Source: Sinotaia quadrata
Taxonomy: Eukaryota; Mollusca; Gastropoda; Architaenioglossa; Viviparidae
DNA length: 64,000 nt
Assembly: GCA_028829895.1 (NCBI GenBank)
Contig: CM054178.1
Location: forward strand, 89,965,558-90,029,557
Direction of reading: 5' to 3'
Both the position numbers and the translations under genes were made by a program. This document shows, in pieces, positions 1 through 12,875 of the stretch (position 1 is the first letter of the stretch; the number at the start of each line of letters is the position of its first letter). The notes beneath the pieces were generated by a model. That model was not told the origin of the DNA. It made no database searches and saw nothing but the letters and a program-made list of their open reading frames with translations.

Positions 1-1294
1 CGGAGAACAGAAATGTAGTTACAGAGAGATAAGTGATAATAGTTTTTACATAACCTTGTTTATACGATGCCGCAATAGTCTTTCACAAGTTTTTGTAAAA
101 ATGTCACAAGTTTATTGTTTACAATAAAATTGTCAATTCTTCAATGTTTCTCTATCATGCTGAAGAATGTTCCATGAGCCACTTTTCTCTCGAGACTAAT
201 CTTCGGCATATTAGTTCCCTCAAGCAGAACAACAATGTAGTAATTTCCAGTAACTTCCTAAATCTAGAAATTCTAGGATGTAGTCGAGCATTCCTTGCCA
301 TGATACATTAACAGAATTCATTATATCCTCACATTTACACACTTGGGGGGGGGGGGGAACAGATAGAGACTTCTTGAATCTATCATGGTCGTAGTGGTTC
401 AGAAATCAATAAACCAACAAATTCTAGAAATTCCAGAGATTCTAGAATTTAAAAAGGCTGATAATTAGTTTATTTATTTGACAACATAAATGTACAGTCA
501 TCAGTCCGACTCCACAGTGTTAGTAGTATCCAATTGTCTGTTCTCTTCACTCAAAGATAGGTTTTAAAATCTTTTTCTTGAAATAATTAACTTATTTTCT
601 AGCTTTTACAGTTCTTCTATTGAAAACTGTCTCATGTTTTTCGTCCCTAATTGGATTGAGTGAAATGAACGCAAGGAATAAAAATCGTCTCCACTCCGTA
701 AACTGAAACCACGTGATCACGGACATAGGCTCCTGTCTCGTGCCCGGATATGGTGTGGCAACAATCGAGCTGTTTAGCTAACACAGTTAGGCAAACGTGG
801 TCAAGGCCCATTGCACGTTCTTTCAACTCCATTCCAACGTCAAACTACCAAGCTTGAAATCGACACTGAACGCAGATGTCGGAAATCGGAAGCCGTTCCT
901 TCAGTTAAATTCTCCCTCATACATTATCTCCCTTTAGATCGACTTTCCGCAGGGGGTGGTGGAATGAAGGGAAATCTGTTGTTTCTTGGGGGGGAATGCA
1001 CATGGCGTTATTTTTTCACTCATGCGATTTATTTCAGAACAATTCCATTGGTCAACTTCAGGATTAGACGTTAATGGCCTAATTAGAAGCTTAGCTTTGG
1101 ACATTCTTGCTTGAAAGCTAAATGAAAAGAAATTACGGGGGTGGAAGTCTACAAGCATGGATCGTATGGGCCTATTTTATAAGGGGAACTGTAGGCACTC
1201 TTCTCTTTATTAAGTGTACAAACACAACAAAACAAAAGCTGTTAGTGACTAACCGCGACCAGTGTTTTCCAAAGTATATTAATATCTCGTAAGG
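1..1294. other. Unassigned AT-rich DNA
   Basis: No gene, RNA or clear repeat could be supported here. Short open frames on both strands lack codon bias, recognisable domains and splice sites. A 13-base G homopolymer lies near 345-357. Confidence 0.55.
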
Positions 1295-1511
1295 GCGCAG
1301 CGGGATACATAATCACACTAAGATCAACACAACTGGTAGGTGTTTTCTGACTTGATGGGCCACGGGATATACATAACCACACTAAGATCAACACAAATGG
1401 TAGGTGTTTTCTGATTTGATGGGCCACGGGATATACATAACCACACAAAGATCAACACAACTGGTAGGTGTTTTCTGACTTGGTGGGCCACGGGATATAC
1501 ATAACCGCACT
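1295..1511. repeat. 64-bp tandem repeat, about 3.3 copies
   Basis: Units beginning aagatcaacacaa start at 1320, 1384 and 1448, exactly 64 bp apart, and differ at only a few positions. A diverged partial copy precedes them. Confidence 0.85.
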
Positions 1512-2034
1512 GACATCATAGCAGCTTTCTGACGAGGGGCGCCAGGGGGAAAAAATCTTGATTATACATTAAAGGGCGCCGTGAACCGAGAAAGGAACCG
1601 CTGGCCTAGATGATTATGGTCATTTTAGATGCTTATTACTTGCAATTTATCTGCCTTTTATTTTTCGGCATTCCATAATATTTCAAGTCCCTAACTAATC
1701 TTGCCAAGTGTTGGTATTTTACTACATCATGGGAGAAAACTTGCGTCAATTCAGTAATCATTACTACAACGACTGTCTCCCTTGCATTAATAAACTGGAA
1801 GGAAACGCGTATGATTGGGCATAGTTAAGGTAATGAGAATGATATGAAAGTAAAACAAGCATGCGACTTGTCAAGACATGTACATGTAAAAGGTATGACT
1901 GGATTTTACTACTGCAGTGATTGCTGTTTGTCTTTTCTTGATTTATATTTCAGTGCCAATGTAAACTTCAGTGCCTAGCTTGTATTGTTCAACGTCAATG
2001 TCTTGTTCGCATTCATTTGTTAAAGATCGGGATC
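1512..2034. other. Unassigned DNA
   Basis: Nothing recognisable; no open frame worth calling. Confidence 0.5.
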
Positions 2035-2212
2035 TGCCTTGCACTGAGTCAAGTGTCAATAGGCCTATCTAGCTTGCACGAATGAGTCAAGATTCAGTAT
2101 CTAACTTGCATTAATGAGTCAAGTGTAGTATCTAACTTGCTTTAATGAGTCAAGTGTAGTATAAAACTTGCATTAATAAGTCAAGTGTAGTATCTAGCTT
2201 GCGCTAAGGATT
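2035..2212. repeat. 31-bp tandem repeat, 5 diverged copies
   Basis: The unit core aatgagtcaagtgtagtatc recurs near 2081, 2113, 2144 and 2175 with substitutions between copies. Confidence 0.8.
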
Positions 2213-3375
2213 GGCAGTTTGATAAAGATTGGAATATTCGGTAACGCAGACGATAGAACACCGTCGTCTAGATCAAAATGACCTGGATTTGATCTCAGAG
2301 AAGGGTGAAAAACCGACAGTTTGATCCTTTAGCCGCTTCTGATATGTTTAGAGTCTACGTGACAAAAATCGAGTGCAGTGTGCTACAGACTGCTCAAAAT
2401 TAAAATTTCTCTTTGGCAGTTTAAATATTGATCTAGGCAATATTCCCCAACAAAATATACACTCGCACACACACTCAAAATCTCTCACCATCTCTTCCAA
2501 AATGCATGCTCGACCCCCCCCCCCCCACTTTTATCCCTATTTTCTGTCTATCTAACTAGCTCTCTGGGTATGTTTTAGTTTTGAAGTTGCTTTAGATCAT
2601 TTCTATCAACACTTTGGCACTTAAATTTTATTTTTAACCAAATGTAAGTTACTTAAAGCAAAACAAAACAAGAACAAAAGTGGAATACAGCCATTTAAAA
2701 AAAAAAATCTGGAATATGCGTGCATTGCTTTCAACAGTGTTTGAGGACAAGCGTTATCATTATTAACTGCATTGACGACAGGCAGAAATGCACCTCCTAA
2801 TGCTCTGCTATTATCTTTGAAATATAAAATGTCATGCTGGATAAATAAAATCCTAACTGAAATTATTTTTTAAATATATATAATCTTTATAGTGGATGCG
2901 GACGAGAAAAAAAACTACCACCCCCCACCCCCCACCCCAACAAAATTCCTACAGGAAACACACACAGTACTGGCAGTAGCTTAAAAAGAAGAAAAAAGAA
3001 AAGAAAAGAGTGACTGACGGAAGCCGGATTTTCATCACATCCCACAAGCCAACACCACGATCCTCACGACAGTCTACAGGACAAGGGCCACCTTCTTCTC
3101 CCCTCCCCAAAGAAACCAGTGAGGGGAGGCGAGTCCCACTAGAACACTAGAGGACAGTTAAGATAAAATGTCCAGTTCTAGTGATGACTATAAACAATAA
3201 ATGTAACCACTATGCCCTTTCTATTGACTTCAAAATGACAATTGCAGAGTGATGTCCCATGAAATGTTTCACGAGTAGGAAGAAGGGAAAAAAATTCTAG
3301 TTTCAAATCAGATTCATGTTGTGGCAAATGACTAACTAGTAAGCGACTGGAAGACAATAAATGTTAGATAATGAA
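2213..3375. other. Unassigned DNA with C-rich tracts
   Basis: No gene seen. Two C-rich tracts occur near 2514-2526 and 2919-2938, and a purine-rich patch near 2980-3010. Confidence 0.5.
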
Positions 3376-3550
3376 GGCTGGGAGAATGGGAGAATGTCAA
3401 ATTAGCTGGGAGAATGTCAATTAGCTGGGAGAATGTCAAATTAGCTGGGAGAATGTCAAATTAGCTGGGAGAATGTCAATTAGCTGGGAGAATGTCAAAT
3501 TAGCTGGGAGAATGTCAATTAGCTGGGAGAATGTCAAATTAGCTGGGAGT
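3376..3550. repeat. 19-20-bp tandem repeat, about 9 copies
   Basis: The unit ttagctgggagaatgtcaaa alternates with a one-base-shorter form, giving two interspersed length variants. Confidence 0.9.
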
Positions 3551-4766
3551 ACTCTTTTATAAAATCCATGTTCCTTTAATTACTATTTGTTAGGCTGTTT
3601 GGGTAGTACTGCTGGCTTCTTTTTTTTTAAATGCTAATAGGATTACTTCAGTTCAACTTTGATTTGTATCCTTACTTGCGTTATTTTTATTTACTATTCT
3701 GACAATTTTATATTAAAATACGCCATTTAAATGATGGTTATTGGCCTTTGAAAAATGTCTTTTCTTAAGTTATTTGACTTACATCCAATTATTCCAGTCA
3801 AATTAAATAGAAGATGGAGCAAGTGCCTGTTATGACAAATAACACACTGCATTTTGAGGACGAGTCGAGGTTAACGTGGAGTAAGGGTATGGATGGGAGT
3901 GTTGTTGAGTGAGTGATAGCATGTGAAAACAAGGCCATTCTCAGACGATGTACATATATTCTGTAGTGGGTAGAAGCCTGTAGGCCTTTAGGCTTCTTCG
4001 TAACATTGTTTTTAAAAACTGCAACTCTAGAAATATATCGATACTGGCCGCTCCAATTAAAAATACAAAAAGGAATCATGTACTGAAACAAATGAGCATG
4101 TGATGTATATGATAACTTTGTTTCAGCAATATCTAATATTCTTTTCACAACTGAGGAATTGCATATCAAACTCCACTCTTTTTAAATCGTTTCTGTGAAT
4201 ATTTTTGAATCCATTACCTCGGGCTAGCTTTGACTGTTTAATATTTACCATGTTACTACAGCTAACAACTAAAATAATTAAAAGCATTTCTTTATTTTAG
4301 CCAAGTAGGTCTTGAACAGACAACATTTGGATGGTGGCGAAAAGATAAGATTTTAGCATTTCGTTCAAATTGAAAAACTTTCGAACCGGAAAAATAAGCA
4401 AACTAATCTCGCATCTCTATCCATCCCACTCTCTTAGCCAGCTCGCCACTCTTGGCAATCCCACTTTCTTAGCCAGTCCACTCACTTAGCCATCTGACAC
4501 TCTTAGCCATCTCAATCTCTTAACTATCTCATATCCTAGCCATCTCGCACTCCTGGCTAATGAGTGTGTTTGGTGACTAGTGAAAATATTGAATAACTAG
4601 AGACTCGTTTATTGACTAAAGAGTTTGGCGACTGTTGAAAATAGTGAATAACTAGACTAAATTTATTGACTAGTAGGTAGGTAACTAGTTAACTAGTAGG
4701 CTTGATGGATAGTGGGTAGATTTAGTGACTAATTTAGTATCTAGTCAATCGAACTGGATGATAGAG
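3551..4766. other. Unassigned DNA with a weak repeat at 4430-4560
   Basis: AT-rich, no gene supported. A degenerate short repeat around the words cttagccatctc recurs at 4430-4560, and tgactag words recur at 4570-4740. The 123-codon minus-strand open frame at 3798-4169 has no domain features and was not called. Confidence 0.5.
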
Positions 4767-5162
4767 CAGGTAGCGAGTGTTACCGGCCTTGCACACTAAA
4801 GACAGGTAGCGAGTGTTACCGGCCTTGCACACTAAAGACAGGTAGCGAGTGTTACCGGCCTTGCACACTAAAGACAGGTAGCGAGTGTTACCGGCCTTGC
4901 ACACTAAAGACAGGTAGCGAGTGTTACCGGCCTTGCACACTAAAGACAGGTAGCGAGTGTTACCGGCCTTGCACACTAAAGACAGGTAGCGAGTGTTACC
5001 GGCCTTGCACACTAAAGACAGGTAGCGAGTGTTACCGGCCTTGCACACTAAAGACAGGTAGCGAGTGTTACCGGCCTTGCACACTAAAGACAGGTAGCGA
5101 GTGTTACCGGCCTTGCACACTAAAGACAGGTAGCGAGCGTTACCGGCCTTGCACACTAAAGA
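4767..5162. repeat. 36-bp minisatellite, 11 near-identical copies
   Basis: Eleven head-to-tail copies of a 36-bp unit containing gcgagtgttaccggcc; only the last copy carries a visible change (gagcg for gagtg). Since 36 is a multiple of three, the minus strand is open through the whole array and would encode a 12-residue repeat (VCKAGNTRYLSL). No signal peptide, splice signals or unique coding flank supports translation, so it is called as satellite DNA. Confidence 0.95.
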
Positions 5163-5225
5163 CCCTTGATAGTAGAAAATCGGAATGGTGTACGGATTCT
5201 TTTTTAATACTCCGCTCTAGAGACT

Positions 5226-5402
5226 AACCTACCCATAGCACCACATAGTTTAACCTACCCAAAGCACCACTTAGTTTAACCTACCCAAAGCACCACTTAG
5301 TTTAACCTACCCATTGCACCACTTAGTTTAACCTACCCATAGCACCACTTAGTTTAACCTACCCATAGCACCACTTAGTTTAACCTACCCATAGCACCAC
5401 TA
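5226..5402. repeat. 26-bp tandem repeat, about 7 copies
   Basis: Units containing tttaacctacccatagcacc repeat every 26 bp with an alternation of ccaaag and ccatag variants. Confidence 0.9.
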
Positions 5403-5483
5403 CATCTTTTTTTTTAATGAACTTAAATTTCAGTCCGTAGTTATGTCTAGTTGAAGTCATTCAACGAAAGGTGAAAGTGGTTC

Positions 5484-6192
5484 AAAGTGCGCCGCTTTGA
5501 TGACTTGCAAAGTGCGTTGCTTAGGTCGCATGCAAAATGGACTGTTTTGATGATTTGCAAAGTGGGCTACTTTGGTCATTTGTAAAATGGACTGCTTTAA
5601 CGGCTTGAAAATTGGGCTGCTTTGGTCGTTTGTAAAATGGACTGCTTTGATGACTTGCAAAGTGGGCTGCTTTGGTCGTTTCTAAAATGGACTGCTTTGA
5701 TGACTTGCAAAGTGGGCTGCTTTAATGGCTTGCTTTGGTCGTTTGTAAAATGGACTGCTTTGATGATTTGCAAAGTGAGCTGCTTTAATGGCTTGCTTTG
5801 GTCGTTTGTAAAATGGACTGCTTTGATGATTTGCAAAGTGGGCTGCTTTAATGGCTTGCTTTGGTCGTTTGTAAAATGGACTGCTTTGATGACTTGCAAA
5901 GTTGGCTGCTTTAATGGCTTGCTTTGGTCGTTTGTAAAATGGACTGCTTTGATGATTTGCAAAGTGGGCTGCTTTAATGGCTTGCTTTGGTCGTTTGTAA
6001 AATGGACTGTTTTGATGGCTTGCAAAGTGGACTGCTTTAATGGCTTGCTTTGGTCGTTTGTAAAATGGACTGTTTTGATGGCTTGCAAAGTGGACTGCTT
6101 TAATGGTTTGCTTTGGTTGTTTGTAAAATGGACTGTTTTGATGGCTTGCAAAGTGGACTGCTTTAATGGTTTGCTTTGGTTGTTTGTAAAAT
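5484..6192. repeat. 63-bp minisatellite with shorter related 5' units
   Basis: The 3' part is a regular 63-bp unit containing tttgtaaaatggactgcttt followed by a gcaaagtgggctgctttaat segment. The first approximately 240 bp use shorter related units lacking part of it. Both strands are open for about 200 codons because 63 is divisible by three. The encoded repeats on the two strands are unrelated and neither has domain features. Confidence 0.93.
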
Positions 6193-6520
6193 CAATAGAA
6201 GTACACCATGTGAGAGCCAAATAAAAGAAAACAAGTGTCGATTAATTTAAGAATTGTTATTATTTTGTTGTTGTTTTCTTACATCTACGGAATTTTTTCT
6301 TCGGTATTTGTTTTTTCTCTTTTGTTTTCTTTGTTTATGCATTTTGGTTGGTGAAGCTGTTTATTGGTTTGCTTGTTTGCTCATTTGTTTTGTTCATCAC
6401 CATACTTTGAATAATTACCCCGAGAAGAAAATTCACAGAACAAATGGTCGTTATGTAAACAGCGGTTGCAAGGTTGAATTAAGTGTATGTCAACAGTACT
6501 GTTATTTTTACTTTTACACC

Positions 6521-6521
<1 letters not shown>
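6193..6521. other. Unassigned T-rich DNA
   Basis: No gene supported; a T-rich stretch leads into the CA microsatellite. Confidence 0.45.

Positions 6522-6606
<85 letters not shown>
6522..6606. repeat. (CA)n microsatellite, about 42 repeats
   Basis: Uninterrupted CA dinucleotides over about 84 bp. The open frames covering it are artefacts of the dinucleotide repeat. Confidence 0.98.
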
Positions 6607-6607
<1 letters not shown>

Positions 6608-8284
6608 TCATTCACACATATATATATACACACGCATAGAAGGGTTGTGAGAAAGATCAAGTATATATTATCATCAAATGAAATAATAAAACCATGTTAC
6701 TCCTCCATTTCTCGCTGTAGACAGCCACAACGATAGAATAAAGGCAAATAAAGCAATTAAATTAAGAACCATTTGTATCAGTGTGATTTGCATATTTCTT
6801 ACCGAAGTTTTGACCCATTTCACAGACTCGGCGCACATACACATAGACAGACACACAAAATAACAGCAATAAAAGCAACTTCCTCTTCATTATTTTTTCC
6901 AGTTCCCATAATATCTTCAGCCCATTGACAACTAATCCCTGATCTACCGTTGCATTTGCTCATATTGATTTTAAATTGCTAACTTTGTAATTTAGTTTTG
7001 ACATCATGTGGCCAGAATAATTTGCGACTGGAAGGTGATCTGGACTAGCTGGTGACCAGTTGATGGTCACGTTCAAAACTGGAATAAAGAGACTGCTTCA
7101 GCAAGAATAATGACGTCTGCAAACTGCAAAATAACTGTTACATTCATTGGTTGACTGAACAACACCAAATGGTGAACGGATTTGTCGCAGTCATAATAGC
7201 AGTATGCTATATATAGAATCAGTGTCTACCATTTTGTTGACAGTGGTCCGACAACTCGCGCTCAAACTTTAGAATTATGTGCCTTTTCACCAACCCCTCC
7301 AGTCCCCTTTAGCTCAAATTCAGGCTTGCATTTTAATAAGCAACCGACTTAAAAAGTGCTGAGAGGGGGCAATTGCACTGTTTGTTTTTGTTATTGTTTT
7401 CTTGCTTTTTTTTTTAAGCGCTAAGCCGCTTTCAGTCTTAACTGCAAGGAATAAATTTGGCCAAGAAGTGACGCAAAGGACTGTTTACCCGATATGTTCT
7501 GGCCAAGGTTCAAAGGGCACCTTGCCTCGTTTCATTCACCCAACCACATCTGCAACCCATATGCTTTTCAGTTACATGCGATTTTTACTGTTTGAAATCT
7601 TCGGATTTTATCTCACAGTGGTATTCACGGCAGTTCACTCTTGCTTTAGGAGGCACTGAATTGAACCGGTGACCGAGCAGCTTCGAACGTTGTAGCGGGA
7701 TGAGAGGGGTGGGGGGCGGAGGTGTTAGGGATTGAGAGATTAATTGCGCTGCAGCATTCTCTTCATTAATTTGTCCTTCACAGAGTACAGGCTGGCTCCG
7801 GGCCATTAAATCTTTCTTTTTATAAAGTGCACACAGTGCACTTTCAGTCGAAACAGTAAGAGTTATCTTTTCTTTCAGTTTATAAAGCATTCGAAACTAG
7901 TCTTTGACTGAGAAATAAAATGTTTATAAAGCATTCGGAACTAGTTTTTAACTGATTATATAGAGAGAAATAAAATAGGGTGGGGCGGTGGTTGTGTTGG
8001 AAATTGCTAGTAAACACTGCATGCAGAATCAATCACGTACTTCTGACCATCCTTTCCGTCCAGTAAGGTTGAGATGTGTTTCAAATTTGCGATAGTGCTC
8101 TTTACAACAGCGCGGTCTCAGAGTCACGTTGAGAGAGAATAACTCAGGACTGCGCTGGTATCCACAAAGTAGGAGATAATAATATAGCCATTACAGCGGA
8201 AAGAAAATAAGGGGAGCTAATACAGTCTAAAGCCGGCAGCCGGGGGAGTAATATGCTAGCAATATTTCGCATATAGCTTTCTAT
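6607..8284. other. Unassigned DNA
   Basis: No gene supported. A G-rich patch lies near 7700-7730. The word gcattcg(g)aactagt recurs at 7889 and 7932, a small local duplication. Confidence 0.5.
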
Positions 8285-8546
8285 GGTGAGCAATACTGTA
8301 GAAATGCAGTTTTCTACTCGTCATCGTGGTGAGCAATACTATACAAAAGCACTTTTCTACTCGTCATCGTGGTGAGCAATACTATACAAAAGCACTTTTC
8401 TACTCGTCATCGTGGTGAGCAATACTATACAAAAGCATTTTTCTACTCGTCGTCGCGGTGAGCAATACTATACAAAAGCATTTTTCTACTCGTCATCGTG
8501 GTGAGCAATACTATACAAAAGCATTTTTCTACTCGACATCGTGGTG
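8285..8546. repeat. 43-bp tandem repeat, 6 copies
   Basis: Units starting ggtgagcaatactatacaaa occur every 43 bp from 8285, ending in a degenerate copy; a further ggtgagca word at 8607 suggests decay of a longer array. Confidence 0.9.
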
Positions 8547-8897
8547 ACACGCGAAAGCGGCGGAAGCCGGAAGCGCCCCCTACACTAGCAAGCAAGCAAC
8601 ATCGTGGTGAGCAAAAGCCACAAGCACGCATTGTCCATTAAATTCAAGTGCAAACGGTGCACTTTCAGTCGAAACAATAAGAGTTATCTTTTCTTTCCGA
8701 ATTCTGGATAGTTTCTGCTTCATTTCAAATAACGGTCTGTGGTGCCGAGACCAAAGCGCTTTCGAAGCCGACCATCAGTGAGGCGGGTGTGTGTGTGTTT
8801 GGGTGATTCAACTGAATGCAAGACCAGTATACACCCGTGTGCTTACAAATTCCGTGTTCTTCAGTTATTCATAACGCTGTGAATCTCAAGACACTGA
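8547..8897. other. Unassigned DNA
   Basis: No gene. The stretch gtgcactttcagtcgaaaca at about 8658 nearly repeats one at about 7838, so a short segment is duplicated between these two places. Confidence 0.5.
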
Positions 8898-8916
8898 AGT
8901 GTGTGTGTGTGTGTGT

Positions 8917-8951
<35 letters not shown>
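8898..8951. repeat. (GT)n microsatellite
   Basis: About 27 GT repeats with one GTAT interruption. Confidence 0.97.
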
Positions 8952-8958
<7 letters not shown>

Positions 8959-9190
8959 ATTCAGGATCGGGAGTGACGTGAGTTGGGGTAGATTCTTTAG
9001 GCCGAAGATGTGAACGTCGGCACAGCTCACGCATCTCAACTATGTTTACTGCCGTCATACATAAGTCTGTGCGTCATTTATGAAATTCATAAATTTCACT
9101 TTATTCACTGTCATTATGCTGTGTATATGTGCGTGTATCTGTGTCTGTAAATATATCTTCTTGTATGCCGCATCACGTGTGCGTGTGTTT

Positions 9191-9376
9191 GTGCGTCAAG
9201 AGAGTGGTAAATAGTATGCGTGTGTATGTGCGTCAAGAGAGTGGTAAATAGTATGCGTGTGTATGTGCGTCAAGAGAGTGGTAAATAGTATGCGTGTGTA
9301 TGTGCGTCAAAAGAGTGGTAAATAGTATGCGTGTGTATGTGCGTCAAAAGAGTGGTAAATAGTATGCGTGTGCCTG
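9191..9376. repeat. 37-bp tandem repeat, 5 copies
   Basis: Units containing gtgcgtcaagagagtggtaa recur every 37 bp from 9191; the last two carry aaagag in place of agagag. Confidence 0.93.
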
Positions 9377-9589
9377 CTTGTACGTTATGTGATGTACCCC
9401 CTGAGAACTCATGCAGCCTTGATATGCCACGTGACTTAGCAATCGTGAGAAAACACACAATGTTATTTTAAAGCGGCTGATACACACTGAGTGTTATAAC
9501 ATTATCTTGTAGCAGAACTTAGATAGATAGATTCTTTTTTTTTTTAATTGTCTTCATACAGATTAAGCACATTCCTTAAGTTCCAGAAT

Positions 9590-10025
9590 GCCATTTTGCT
9601 AACATTGTCAGTCATTGTTAACATGACAGTTCTATATCAATACACATCGGCGTTGCTGAACATTGTCAGTGACAGCAAAAGTGGCAGTTGTACACTCATA
9701 CACATTAGTGTTGCTAAATATTGTCAGTTACTGAAAAAATGACATTTCTACACATGTTGCTGAATATTGTCAGTGGCTGTGAAAATGACAGTTGTGCATT
9801 CATACACATTAGCGTTACTAAATCTTGTCAGTGACTGCAAAAATAACATTTCTACAGCTGTACACATTAGCGTGGCTAAATATTGTCAGTGACTGCAAAA
9901 ATGACATTTCTACAGCTTTACACATTAGCGTGGCTAAATATTGTCAGTGACTGGGAAAATGGAATTTCTACACGCATTAGCGTTACTAAACATTGTCACT
10001 GGTTGCGAAAATGACAGTTCTACAT
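9590..10025. repeat. Degenerate 55-70-bp tandem repeat, about 7 copies
   Basis: The words attgtcagtgactg and acacattagcg recur with variable spacing. Copies differ by indels, so this array is older than its neighbours. Confidence 0.75.
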
Positions 10026-10733
10026 GCATATCTAGTTGTTTCTAGACCTCTGAAGCGAGACTAGTCTTGAAGTCGAAACAAAACAGAGGGTTAAGCGAGT
10101 TGTGTTCGGTCATGAATGTCAGAGACACCGAGGTTCCCAGTTCTGGCCGTATTGCAGTACGGCACGACACACGAGTTTGTGATAGGTTCTCTTTGGATCC
10201 CCCACCCACCCCCACCCCCGAACTCTGACCCATCTATTATTAGATAATATTTCAGACCTCCGCGCTTCGTGTAATTAAGAAAGTCACGCAACACTAATAC
10301 AGAGAGAAATCATTAACGACAGCATTCGGCTCCAGCATCCAGTTGCTCTTCTCGACTTCTCTCCCTTTGTTCCTTTACCACGTCACTCCGATCGAGTGTG
10401 CATATGAGTAGTCGTGCGTAGTGCGAGCTGTTCTAACAACATTCCAAACATTCCCAGAATTCCAGGAAAGCGTTGAGTTTCGGCTGTCAGTAGGTTTTAT
10501 AGACTGTTTTCCTGCAAGTTTTGCGACTAAACCCAGTGCTCAAACAAACTTACGCCACCACCAACCATCGCCTGATCTTGTAAGCCGCTGTTTAGTGCTA
10601 CCCCTTGACTCGCACAGACACACCCACCCATACACACGCAAGCACACAAGATCGTTTTGATACATTAGGGATAGCTTTTCAGAACCGTGAACAGTGACGT
10701 TAAAGCAGAAAATACTGAAGAACGTATGCCTAT
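10026..10733. other. Unassigned DNA
   Basis: No gene supported. A C-rich tract occurs at about 10199-10218. Confidence 0.5.
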
Positions 10734-10958
10734 TTTTGTTATTTATTTTTCCTCTTTCACAGTTCAACGCTTTCAACGACAAACTTTTATTTTGTTATTT
10801 ATTTTTCCTCTTTCTCAGTTCAACGCTTTCAATGACAAACTTTATTTTTGTTATTTATTTTTCCTCTTTCTCAAGTTCAACGCTTTCAATGACAAACTTT
10901 ATTTTTGTTATTTATTTTTCCTCTTTCTCAGTCCAACGCTTTCAATGACAAACTTTAG
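10734..10958. repeat. 56-57-bp tandem repeat, 4 copies
   Basis: Units containing gttatttatttttcctcttt begin near 10738, 10794, 10850 and 10907. The repeat-driven open frame across it was not called as a gene. Confidence 0.9.
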
Positions 10959-11529
10959 CTCCCTCCCCCCAATCCCCACATCCTTTCCTTTCATCATAAA
11001 GTTTCTTGGTTTCTACTGCCGACTGTGGTGGCGAGAATCTGGGTGATGTCTGATAATACAGGCGCCACTTTCTCTTTATACTTCACACTAATGAAGTTAG
11101 CTGGATTTCTATAAATAACTAATTTTTTTCTGGTGAACTGGATAATTTTGCAGTTGAGACTGATTTCCAAAGCTCCTGTCCCAGTTGTTGGGTATTTTGT
11201 AAAAGAACTGCTGAATCAATGCGTTAAGAAAAATCCGAATTGTTTGTTTGCTTTTAAAACTGAATATCTACACTTGATTCGGTCATGGTCAGCGTTACTG
11301 AGTCACGGTGAATGTCGAAATAAGTGCTGAGTGATGGTATTTGACAGTCACGATTAATGTGGGAGTGTCGTTTGTTTAAAAGTGGCAGTTGCGGATAGTG
11401 TTAGTCAAGATTACTGACGTAAATTGGAATTGAGTGAAGAAGTGCTTTATTACTGACGCACTATTTAGCACTGACTAAAGAGTTAAGTAAAGGGGCGCTT
11501 TAGTACTAACGCACTATGGTTACTGTCGC
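10959..11529. other. Unassigned DNA
   Basis: Nothing recognisable except tactgacg/cactatg words at 11410-11530 that look like decayed copies of the next array. Confidence 0.5.
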
Positions 11530-11842
11530 ACTATGTTAGTGAGTGAAAGATTGCTTTATTACTGTTGGGGGGGGGGAGTAAAAGAGTGCTTTATTACTGT
11601 AGCACTATGTTGTTGAGGGAAATATTGCTCTTTTTCTTTAGCACTATGTTGGTGAGTGAAAGAGTGCTTTATTATTGTCGCACTATGTTTGTGAGTGAAA
11701 GATTGCTCTATTATTGTTGCACTATGTTGGTGAGTAAAAGAGTGCTTTATTACTGTCGCACTATGTTTGTGAGTGAAAAATTGTTTTATTACTGTAGCAC
11801 TATGTTGGTGAGTGAAAGAATGCTTTATTACTGTTGGGGGGG
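11530..11842. repeat. 39-bp tandem repeat, about 8 copies
   Basis: Units containing gagtgaaagagtgctttatt repeat every 39 bp, with G-homopolymer expansions (gggggggggg near 11567 and a shorter one near 11836) inside two copies. Open frames on both strands reflect a period divisible by three. Confidence 0.9.
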
Positions 11843-12142
11843 TTGAGTGAAGGAGTTTAAAGCTTAAGTTAAAGTGAGTGGAGGTGGGAGTTGGTGAGTA
11901 TTCCTTTAACAATAAAAGTTAACGCTAAGATAATTAATTAATGTCTGGCCACGGGGTTGAGTGAGTGTTACGGTAAACTTGGGTGGTGGTGGAATTATTG
12001 AGTGGTGTCTCTGGTGAATGAAAACAAGATAAGTCTCATAACAACAGGGAGGTAAATCTTGAATCAGCCTAATGCAGAAAAGTAATATGTCAAATAAATT
12101 CTGTTTCGGGGTGAAAATGTGAGGATCTTACCTAGCACACAC

Positions 12143-12458
12143 ATTTTTATTATGCTAATTAGCAACACATGTTGGTAGTAAAGTCAGTAATTTATTTTTG
12201 CTATTTAGTTATTATGCTTATTAGCAACACATGTTGGTAGTAAAGTCAGTCATTTATTTTTGCTATTTAGTTATTATGCTTATTAGCAACACATGTTGGT
12301 AGTAAAGTCAGTCATTTATTTTTGCTATTTAGTTATTATGCTTATTAGCAACACATGTTGGTAGTAAAGTCAGTCATTTATTTTTGCTATTTAGTTATTA
12401 TGCTTATGCTTATTAGTAACACATGTTGGTAGTAAAGTCAGTAATTTATTTTTGCTAA
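12143..12458. repeat. 62-bp tandem repeat, 5 copies
   Basis: Units containing agcaacacatgttggtagta recur every 62 bp; the last copy has a duplicated atgctt word and one changed base. Confidence 0.95.
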
Positions 12459-12514
12459 TGACAATACCTTCCAATAAAATGACTGAAGCGCATTGTTTTT
12501 TCAAGTGAAAGAGT

Positions 12515-12875
12515 GAGGGGTGGGGGTAGTTGGTGGTGGTGATAGTGATGGTAGTGGTAAATGATGGCGGTTTTTTGATGGTGGTGATGGTGTTTATGAT
12601 AGTGGTGGTGGTGGTAATTTGGTGGAGGTGGCTGTGGTAATTAATGGTAATGATGATGGCCGTGGTGTTGGTAATGAAGGTGGCTGTTGATGGTAGTGAT
12701 GATAGTAATGGTGGAAATGGTGGTGGTAACAGGGATAATAATGATGGTGATAGTGATAATGATGGTGGTGGTGGTAATAATAATGACGGTGGGGTAATAA
12801 TGATGGTGGTAATAATAATGGTGGTGATAACAATGATGTTAGTGTGAATGATAATGATGATATGGTGGTGGTGGT
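12515..12875. repeat. GGT/GAT-rich degenerate trinucleotide repeat
   Basis: Interspersed ggt, gat and aat triplets on the + strand over about 350 bp, with no fixed longer period. A similar tract lies at 15495-15705. Confidence 0.85.

Noticed and set aside
10687..11046. 119-codon open frame with hydrophobic repeats resembling a membrane protein
   Set aside because: The hydrophobic pattern is the translation of a T-rich 56-bp tandem repeat, and overlapping frames give similar peptides.
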